This document shows, piece by piece, positions 59,101 through 64,000 of a stretch of 64,000 bases of DNA; the first letter of the stretch is position 1, and the number at the start of each line of letters is the position of its first letter. Position numbers and translations under genes: made by a program. The stretch lies in contig JBAIAA010000237.1 of the NCBI GenBank assembly GCA_037893245.1, positions 868,001 to 932,000 on the forward strand, written 5' to 3'. This DNA is from Crossaster papposus. Its lineage: Eukaryota > Echinodermata > Asteroidea > Velatida > Solasteridae. Below the pieces are notes generated by a model. That model did not search any database and was not told where the DNA came from. It saw only the letters and a list, made by a program, of their open reading frames with translations.

Positions 59101-59913
59101 TGACGTAATTTAGAGAAAGAATATAGTATCTACTTGTACGGTTGTGTACAAACTAAATTTATCTAACAAAGTAAACCAAAGTTTTTCTTATCAAAAAAGA
59201 AAGAGAAATTGCCAACTTTCGCGGTCAAGAAAAAAATCTGTGAATCTGTGAAAATAATTCCTTTGTGAAGCAGTGCTAATTAGATATGCAACGCAGGCCC
59301 ACACGACTGCTGAATGGGTAGTTGTCTTTTTGAAGACGCTGTGCATATTTGAATAGTCGGGTTTGCGTGAAAAGGTCATGCCCCATTTAACTTAGCATAG
59401 CCGCTTTAATTGCCCCATTCTGTGGACGTAACTGGACTCCCTCCATACAGAGCTAGAGGAAATCAGCCACAGAACAGGGCTACATAGTCATAGCCACCAA
59501 CTTGCATGACTTGGCCTTGCCCCTTGCTTTGGATGTCAACCTTTTTGACAACCTCCGTTTGTTTTGCGTTACACTGCGCGATTGTCCACCTACCCACCTA
59601 AACAAGTATAGTAAGCTTCGAGCTACTGTACGTTGCACCGCACTGCAACTCAACCGCGCTGAATTGAATACAGCCCCCGTCCACATGTTTTTACCGTACC
59701 CCAATTTGCGCACGGGGTTATTTTGAATATTTTCAAGTGGCAATTACTGCAATTACTTCCAAATGTCTTCTTTAATAAAGCAACACCTAATGCAACACAA
59801 AACTACACAACCAGAAACTTAGGTTTCATTTTTTTTTACCCCCTTTCTTTACAAAATAAAAGTGAAATACGTTCGCCCTTACGCTCAGGTGCATTTTCTG
59901 GTACGTCGGCCAT
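41122..59913 (-). CDS. NUBP1: Cytosolic Fe-S cluster assembly factor NUBP1, ten exons, 324 aa
   Basis: Coding exons, 5' to 3' on the minus strand: 59883-59913, 58280-58384, 57299-57432, 56010-56111, 54339-54429, 52960-53114, 50746-50856, 43188-43290, 41645-41728, 41122-41180. All introns are GT-AG and phases agree, giving 975 nt in one frame. NUBP1 is a P-loop ATPase that, with NUBP2, forms the CIA scaffold for cytosolic [4Fe-4S] clusters. Visible features: the N-terminal cluster ligands C12, C26, C29 and C35 with NUBP1 spacing; P-loop GKGGVGKST at 66-74; [16 protein letters not shown] (switch region) at 174-181; and the C-terminal C239-P-K-C242 pair. Length is close to human NUBP1 (320). Exon 1 starts at [10 protein letters not shown] and fits other invertebrate N-termini. 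The seventh intron (43291-50745) houses an opposite-strand MYND gene. All key residues are present. Confidence 0.95.
41366..41630. mobile_element. MITE, CAGGGCCCAATTTCATAG family
   Basis: The left end CAGGGCCCAATTTCATAGCG and the right end TCAATGAAATGATGCCCTGG are complementary with a few mismatches. GCTTAGCA-type motifs recur inside. It lies in the last NUBP1 intron. Relatives: 55791-55993 and a half copy at 28384. Confidence 0.75.
41851..42297. mobile_element. Repeat element with ATGTGACC ends, copy 1
   Basis: ATGTGACCGGCTCTAC at one end and GGAGTGGGTCACAT at the other. It is homologous throughout, in inverted orientation, to 62039-62485 and, in direct orientation, to 63611-64000. Confidence 0.85.
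42366..42425 (+). mobile_element. tRNA-derived SINE head fragment
   Basis: GGGAGTCAGTTGGCTTAGCG contains an A-box-like motif and matches the head of the SINE at 57992-58145 (reverse strand there). Confidence 0.55.
42630..42820. mobile_element. MITE with GTTTGTTTATGGTGTAAAT ends, copy 2
   Basis: Same element as 14339-14530, in the same orientation, with a short AAAAAAC change at the right TIR. Possible flanking duplication CGCAC. Confidence 0.8.
43291..44701. other. NUBP1 intron 7, distal part
   Basis: No gene. 43919-44030 has three diverged copies of GTTGTTTGCGGTTAACAAAA. A G-run lies at 44599-44613. Confidence 0.5.
44702..44896. mobile_element. Foldback MITE, 39-bp TIRs
   Basis: The left end CGCTCGGTTCAGACAGGCGT and the right end ACGCCTGTCAGAACCGAGCG continue as complements over 39 bp with two mismatches (inner part CAGTCGCGCCGAACC). 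It ends 4 bp before the duplication homology begins. Confidence 0.9.
44940..48816 (+). CDS. Tandem MYND zinc-finger protein with DUF4470-like domain, copy 2, nested in NUBP1
   Basis: Exons 44940-45149 and 47155-48816 join in phase 0 (CAG|GTCAGT, TTTTCAG|TGT) to give 623 aa. An earlier in-frame ATG at 44910 would add ten residues; 44940 is preferred because it matches the only possible start in copy 1. Both MYND fingers keep all zinc ligands, with three extra residues (an LPP/LPE repeat) in the first. The DUF4470 motif reads SAECGD here against SAGCGD in copy 1. Other indels (QTATV, AGGFLIP region) are multiples of three, so both copies look constrained. The gene lies antisense within NUBP1 intron 7. 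The intron holds a TTAA MITE split by a 1.5-kb insertion. Confidence 0.88.
45326..47057 (+). mobile_element. TTAA MITE (CAGTTCGCGCCGG family) split by a 1.5-kb insertion
   Basis: The left half (45326 to about 45433) and right half (about 46961-47057, ending GGCGCGAACTGGTTAA) together make one 235-bp MITE like 54091-54325. The inserted 1.5 kb contains a GCGCTTTTCCAAAACATGAT repeat body, about three ~120-bp tandem units sharing TTTGATGGACGATCATGG (about 46618-46945), and a G-run. A 194-codon frame at 46389-46973 runs through these repeats and is not supported as a gene. Confidence 0.75.
48912..49325 (-). CDS. Hypothetical 137-aa ORF, convergent with MYND copy 2
   Basis: Counterpart of 13310-13729, two codons shorter by an in-frame deletion, with the same palindrome inside. 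It is on the NUBP1 strand, in NUBP1 intron 7, 95 bp after the MYND stop. No NUBP1-like sequence is visible, so it is not a NUBP1 exon of the known protein. Unrecognised. Confidence 0.35.
   Translation of the reverse strand: MQRFSNKKSNIYQLRNNNWSWQPVVLDDEDELPLMKPIDPRRNDVMALFTYALSYVSEVWMPDDVLTDSLIGKPTCKQSVTSLRLRLIQNLNVPLADLIPMSELEESVQTELEVYRSKKKWFNKVGFTGLNTATASK
51006..51329. mobile_element. MITE with TGCGTTCCAATCGCG ends, present only in copy 2
   Basis: TIRs TGCGTTCCAATCGCG...GTTTATCGTGTTCAC and GTGAACACGATAAAC...CGCGATTGGAACGCA span about 34 bp. It interrupts the SINE at 50938-51745. Copy 1 has the uninterrupted sequence near 15940. Confidence 0.9.
51880..52214. mobile_element. TTAA MITE, AGGTAGTATACACC family (copy in duplication 2)
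   Basis: Orthologous within the duplication to 16504-16870. It begins TTAAAGGTACAATACACCAT and ends GGTGTATCCTACCTTTAA. Confidence 0.88.
52440..52865 (+). mobile_element. Penelope-like element fragment (N-terminal reverse-transcriptase region)
   Basis: Plus-strand translation gives LGKG then [11 protein letters not shown], and further on [15 protein letters not shown] followed by NYL. These are the conserved blocks before the RT core of Penelope-like elements (GLNFVPTP, IVIKPADKG). Several stops and frame breaks are present. It lies in the NUBP1 intron between exons 6 and 7 and is absent from copy 1. Confidence 0.75.
54091..54325 (+). mobile_element. TTAA MITE, CAGTTCGCGCCGG family, intact
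   Basis: It begins TTAACAAGTTCGCGCCGG and ends GCGCATACTGGTTAA. It ends 13 bp after NUBP1 exon 5 on the gene strand, immediately inside the intron. The right edge of the duplication falls near its start. Confidence 0.85.
54551..54593. repeat. 20-bp-arm hairpin
   Basis: GAGATTTCCAAAAACGTGTC and GACACATTTTTGGAAATCTC pair with a single mismatch around a GAG loop. It lies in a NUBP1 intron. It could be a MITE end or a stem-loop RNA precursor. Confidence 0.85.
55200..55575. mobile_element. TTAA MITE, AGGTAGTATACACC family
   Basis: TTAAAGGTAGTACACACCAT ... GGTGTATACTACCTTTAA, in a NUBP1 intron. Confidence 0.9.
55791..55993. mobile_element. MITE, GGGCCAATTTCAT family
   Basis: GGGGCCAATTTAATAAAGCT pairs with AGCTCCATGAAATTGGCCCC. 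TGCTTAGCA-type motifs recur inside, as in 41366-41630. It ends 17 bp from NUBP1 exon 4. Confidence 0.8.
56212..56290 (-). mobile_element. tRNA-derived SINE (well-preserved tRNA-like head)
   Basis: On the minus strand GGGCTTGATAGCTCAGTTGG gives a near-canonical A box, then a stem/anticodon-like region, and GGTTCAAGCTC as B box. No exact tRNA cloverleaf with a plausible terminal stem was found, so it is a SINE head rather than a tRNA gene. Confidence 0.65.
56787..57167. mobile_element. TTAA MITE, AGGTAGTATACACC family
   Basis: TTAAAGGGAGGATACATCAT ... GGTGTATCCTACCTTTAA, in a NUBP1 intron. A further copy of the family's right end (GTATACTACCTTTAA) directly precedes it, so two elements share one TTAA. 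Confidence 0.88.
57250..57273. repeat. Poly-C tract next to a NUBP1 donor site
   Basis: A run of about 24 C lies 25 bp downstream (gene strand: poly-G) of the donor of exon 3. Its length is probably unreliable in assembly. Confidence 0.95.
57992..58145 (-). mobile_element. tRNA-derived SINE
   Basis: On the minus strand GGGAGTCAGGTTGGCGCAGC carries the A box and GGTTCCAATCC the B box, followed by a body ending in a poly-C tract (plus-strand G-run at 58003-58024). It lies between NUBP1 exons 2 and 3. Confidence 0.8.
58703..59089. mobile_element. TTAA MITE, AGGTAGTATACACC family
   Basis: TTAAAGGTAGTATACACCAT ... GGTGTATACTACCTTTAA, in NUBP1 intron 1. It is the closest in sequence to 21476-21870 (inverted). 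Confidence 0.9.
59090..59882. other. NUBP1 intron 1, remainder
   Basis: No supported exon or element. A 74-codon plus-strand frame at 59502-59726 shows no recognisable features. Confidence 0.45.
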
Positions 59914-60351
59914 TTTGCAATGAACACGCGATTTGGGTAGTGCGCCCTCGTGTGACAAAAATACCGGATTGTGTTTTTTCGGCGCGGACACATTTTTTAA
60001 CTTTCGCAAACTTGACCCCTGTGGCGCGCTTCAGGAAAAGGGGTTAACAGTTTTTATAATTATTTTCCGATTTTTTTTATAGAAAATCACCTGGCAAATA
60101 GCATCTCTCAATATATAAAAAATGAAAAATTGCATATCGTGCTAAAAACTTGACCTCCCTTTTGAATATCGACCGTAGTTCGAAGCACTCGTACAAAGAG
60201 GACATTTTAAACATTTTGTGTGTACTAGTTCGTAACATTATTTAATATTCAAGTATAATTATACTTCAAGATTTGTGATCCTTTAAATTAAACAAATGTT
60301 TAAATATAAACTAATAAATGGATGCAAATGTATGTAAAATATCTGACAGGC
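59914..60351. other. NUBP1 upstream region (putative promoter)
   Basis: The first ~110 bp upstream of the NUBP1 ATG is relatively rich in CG (ACACGCGATTTGGG, TTCGGCGCGGACAC, GGCGCGCTTC) and is the natural promoter position. No TATA box at a convincing distance. Confidence 0.35.
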
Positions 60352-60413
60352 TAGCCCTAGTCTATGGCCCCGCACTAGAGTACACTCCAGTGCGGGGCCA
60401 TAGACTAGGGCTA
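60352..60413. repeat. Perfect 25-bp inverted repeat with 12-bp loop
   Basis: TAGCCCTAGTCTATGGCCCC and the next five bases are exactly complementary to 60389-60413. The loop can add four more pairs after one mismatch (GAGT/ACTC). GACAGGC occurs at both outer flanks. Confidence 0.95.
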
Positions 60414-60749
60414 CCGACAGGCCACCAACTTTGTGGAAAAGCCATTTTTTTGTTAAAGACATTTTTTAATGCAGTTTGTTTTGTGTTTTTTTTCATTTCA
60501 GAATAAAAATTACACCAAACGTGATAGTATAGTTACAATTTCTCTAACCCTCCCAAATAATGTAACTAACGTAACTTTACTGGGATTGTTGGTTAGACAG
60601 TAACATGATGCGGCCACCAAGAGAGAAAGGCTGTAAATGATGTGACTAGGGTTTTAGTACAGTCCCACATAAATCAAATGAAACATACAGTTTGGGCAAG
60701 TATGTAAACACTGGTAATTGTAAACTAGGGACAATTGGGTTAGGGCATA

Positions 60750-61600
60750 AACAAAGGGTCACGATTGACCGACCGTCCACGACTGAAAAATCGTGTACAA
60801 AACCTATGGGAGGCCTTCCGAAAGTACAAACAAAAGATGGACAATAGATTGCATGATGGCCCGTGTTTATGGGTGTTGTTTGTTTTGAAATAGAAAACGT
60901 TGAACAATAGAGGGCAGTATAGGTCCCCTTTTTTAAAAAAGGTCCCGATTTCGATTCGTGTACAAAACAACTGAAAGGTCTTAAAAGTACAAACAAAAGA
61001 GGGACAATAGGGGGGTCCATTTGAAGGCGTTTACACACTTATGTGAGTTAGTCTTGCATACGCACTGTGGACCTCCGAACAATATAGGTCCACACGATGC
61101 GGGAAGAGGTTACGGTTTGTGGACTTGCACACGTCCACAATCCGTTTTTCAGTTTCCGAAAAAGAGCGCTAGAGGAAAAACGGGTTAGGGTTATATATAG
61201 AAAAGATAGAAGGGACAGCTGAGAGGCCCATAATCCAAATTTGAGGGTAAATTTGTTTTGGGGAAGCGAGAAAAATGAGTATTTTAGTCAAAGTTTGTTA
61301 ACTACACGAAGACAAAGGAATGTCCACAGTGCGTATGTAAGGTAAAGCTGTGTGGGTGAGTTTGTTTTTGATTGAAATAGGGGACGTATGACAAAGGGAA
61401 CAATGGGGTCCCCTATTCCGCAAAGGTCCCCGATTCAGACTCGTGTGCAAATCCTATGGCGATCATCCGAAAACGTTAGAGTACAAACAAAAGAGGGAAG
61501 ACGGTCGGACAATGCCCCGTCCCCTATTGACGGCATTTACCCACTTGCGTGCGTGGGTTCGTGGTCATACACCTAGTTATGGGGACAGTTTCGTTGTTTG
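60750..61600. repeat. Diverged repeats of a CGTGTACAAAAC...GTACAAACAAAAGA module
   Basis: The module occurs at about 60791-60849, 60955-61009 and 61438-61508, spaced unevenly. Its reverse complement forms the core of the MITE at 14339-14530 and 42630-42820. Other intergenic stretches here (60414-60750, 61600-62038) hold nothing recognised. Confidence 0.65.
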
Positions 61601-62038
61601 AGAAAAAAAAGCTGACGGAGTTGTGGGGACATTTTCCTGTCCCCATAGCATTTAGGGTCTCCAGTGAAGGGGGTTAGGAGTAGTTTTGGGTTAAGGTATA
61701 ATAAAAGAAGAAGAAATATTAGGGCGATATTGAACATTTTGGGTCGAAAGAGTTTTTATTTGTTTAGGGTTCAAGTATAAAGAGATTTTCCTTTAGCGCG
61801 CAAACCCTATGGAATGGCCCCATAACGTTATGCAATTATAATTGGTGTCTATGTAGGCCCATAAAATGTGTTTTAAGTACTGCATCTGTATGATGTGTCA
61901 TTAAGTTCCGGAAAAAGTTGTATGCCCTGAATTTGAAATAAATACTTTTTTTCCCATTATATTTAAATATAAAAAAAACAAAAAAAAAACATGGATGTAT
62001 TGGATTCCAGAATTGTAGAGGTTTATTTTGACAGGTAT

Positions 62039-62485
62039 ATGTGACCCACTCCACAATAATGGGTATTATGTCACAAAACAGTGCAATTGAGTTATATACT
62101 TGGTTGGAAAGCCCACAGCGTAAGCTTTCATTTGGTATATAATAGAGCTCCATAGCTACTCCCGTTCTGGACATATGACATGTTTACATACTGATAACTT
62201 CCTTGGAATTCAAATTACACAACTGAGAAAACAGGCTTTGAAAAACCCGGCTCTATTGTAGTACAACAGAACGATGCCCATAAAATTGTGTTTTTGTTCT
62301 ACTTTATTCTTCAAAATCAACATTTCTGTGAATGAAACCTGAAACTGTAGTTATTAAAGATGTCATTCATGACAAAAAATGTAAATCACATTTTGATGAA
62401 ATGTTTACCCTCTCAACGTTGAGAAGGCCATTACATGATAATGCACAGCGCGACTTAATACCCTTTATTGCAGAGCCGGTCACAT
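62039..62485. mobile_element. Repeat element with ATGTGACC ends, copy 2 (inverted)
   Basis: Reverse-oriented homologue of 41851-42297. It lies 5 bp from the next MITE. Confidence 0.85.
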
Positions 62486-62490
62486 ATTAT

Positions 62491-62920
62491 ATGTGACCTG
62501 TTCCAACGAAACCCGGACAAAGTCGCACAATGTGTTTTATTACAATGAACTTGTGAAGTCATTTTGGGGTGGATTTTACCATTTTGAGGGTTTTTCTGAA
62601 TCACTAACTATTAATCTACAATCACTCAAAATTTGAACATAATCTGTCACCCAGAAGTTGTTTTTTTTGGTCGATTTTGTGAAACAATTGTGTATAGAAA
62701 TAATACGCTTTTTTGAACTTTTTGATTTTGAAAGCTGTTTATCTCATAATTAGGTTGTCAGGGTTTATCACTAAATCCTTCCCCCGGGGAAGATAGGGTG
62801 GGGTTACATATGTAAATGATACATCACTTCAAAGCTGAGAACCTAGAGAATTTGAAAAAAGCAAAATCGAAAAAACCTAAATTGTCAACTTTGTCCGGGT
62901 TTCGTTGGAGCAGGTCACAT
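62491..62920. mobile_element. MITE with ATGTGACCTGTTC ends, copy 2
   Basis: Same element and orientation as 38199-38603. TIRs ATGTGACCTGTTCCAACGAA and TTCGTTGGAGCAGGTCACAT. Confidence 0.9.
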
Positions 62921-63381
62921 GTACAATTGTTGCAGTAGTAATTTAGACCAAAGTTCTACAAAATCTCTCCCAAAATTACATGACAACTAAGTTTTTTTCT
63001 TCGAATCACAGGCTTCATCTTCGTCTTGGGCTTGAGGCGATTTTAGGCTCCAAACTCCAGCCACATTCTGGTGCCTGCTTCAGAAACCTTCAATCAGTCG
63101 ATATGAATCGAAAAGTTCAAACATTTTTCTTTTTGTTTCCATTTCTATTTGCTTCTCAGTGATTCGGAAGTCAGAGGCCGAGACAGAAGACGAAGAAAAA
63201 GACAAAGCAAAAGCTTCGAAAACCCCCATAAATTTCAATGGCTCTATCTCAAAGACGGCAATCTTTGTAGGAATACTGCAACTGCATATTCTGCGCAATC
63301 AAGAAAGCATTGCGCAGTGTCGAAGATCCACACCAACAATTTGTCCTTCCTGTCGATGGTACACACACGATTCCATCCTCG

Positions 63382-63501
63382 TTATCTCTTGTTTCCTCTG
63401 TGAGACATCTTCAGTTTCTTGCGGATGCCCACTGCATCCTCCGAGTCATCTTCCCCACCCCGGCCACGCCCTTTCTTCTTGTCGTCGTAGTCTCTCATTT
63501 C
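63382..63501 (-). CDS. Last exon of an unidentified minus-strand gene (39 aa, partial)
   Basis: Minus-strand acceptor GGCTCTAG|GAAATGAG is followed by an open frame of 39 codons to TAA. The peptide is highly charged (YDDKKKGRGRGG, then EDDSED, then RKKLKMSHRGNKR at the C-terminus), typical of nuclear or nucleolar RNA-associated proteins. The codons are in good coding context. The rest of the gene must lie beyond position 64000. I do not recognise the family. Confidence 0.5.
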   Translation of the reverse strand, partial: EMRDYDDKKKGRGRGGEDDSEDAVGIRKKLKMSHRGNKR

Positions 63502-63610
63502 CTAGAGCCAATAAGAAAGGGAGAGAAAAGGTTACCCCCGTCACACAATCCCCGAGGAATGCATAAAATCTTTAGTGTGTTCGATCGGTTTGGAATGCTT
63601 GAGACTATAA

Positions 63611-64000
63611 ATGTGACCGGCTCTACATGTCGCGAAAAAATGTCGCGAAAAAATGAAATTGAGTTATATACATGGTTAGAAAGCCCACAATGTAAGCATT
63701 CATTTAGTATATAATAGAGATCCATAACCACTCCCATTTTGGAGACACGACGTGTTTACATATTGATTACTTTCTCGGAGTTCAAATTACACAACTGAGA
63801 AAACAGACTTTGAAATAGCCGGCTCTGTTGTACTACAACAGAACGATGGACACAAAATGGTAGTTTTTTCCAATTTATTCATCAAAATCAACTTTTTTTT
63901 ATAATGAAACTATAAACTTTAGGTATTAAAGATTTAATTTGTGACAACAAATACAAATTACATTTTGATGAAATGTTTAACCTCTCAACAATGAGCGGGC
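63611..64000. mobile_element. Repeat element with ATGTGACC ends, copy 3, cut by window edge
   Basis: It begins ATGTGACCGGCTCTAC and is homologous to 41851-42297 and 62039-62485. The right end lies outside. Confidence 0.85.

Overview
This is a eukaryotic, almost certainly metazoan, genomic window. Genes are split by GT-AG introns, and most of the remaining DNA is transposable elements: a Ty3/gypsy LTR retrotransposon, many short inverted-repeat elements (several families flanked by TTAA), tRNA-derived SINEs, and Tc1, hAT, piggyBac-like and Penelope-like relics. The NUBP1 and ABCC protein sequences look animal-like. The repeat mix and the tandem-MYND/DUF4470-like gene fit a marine invertebrate deuterostome (echinoderm- or amphioxus-like). 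That placement is inference; no species-diagnostic marker is present.

Layout. 1-9907: a young gypsy-type retrotransposon whose two LTRs look identical over the part seen. It has gag, a -1 frameshift signal, pol, and an unusual downstream region with a zinc-finger ORF. 9949-18215: copy 1 of a segmental duplication, with an intact MYND/DUF4470-like gene, a convergent small ORF and two orphan NUBP1 exons. 18910-26562: direct repeats, spaced 26-nt palindromes, a dispersed element with a terminal hairpin, an SGNH-hydrolase ORF relic and MITEs. 27453-33629: the last four exons of an ABCC/MRP-like transporter (second nucleotide-binding domain). Its Walker A and signature motifs are damaged, and its third exon has been amplified into a 107-bp minisatellite. 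33765-40561: MITEs, an AT-rich satellite and a piggyBac-like element. 41122-59913: the complete ten-exon NUBP1 gene on the minus strand (324 aa), assembled here from splice sites and reading frame. 44900-54090: copy 2 of the duplication, lying inside NUBP1, so the second MYND gene is nested on the opposite strand in a 7.5-kb NUBP1 intron. 59914-64000: repeats, a near-perfect palindrome, and the last exon of an unidentified minus-strand gene that enters from beyond the window.

How the parts relate. NUBP1 is the clear housekeeping gene (cytosolic Fe-S cluster assembly). The duplication copied the nested MYND gene plus two flanking NUBP1 exons to 9.9-18.2 kb. Both MYND copies remain open with only in-frame indels. 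The copied NUBP1 exons lack partners, and one has lost its splice acceptor. Transposons abut the duplication edges, and comparing the two copies reveals filled and empty sites for several element families.
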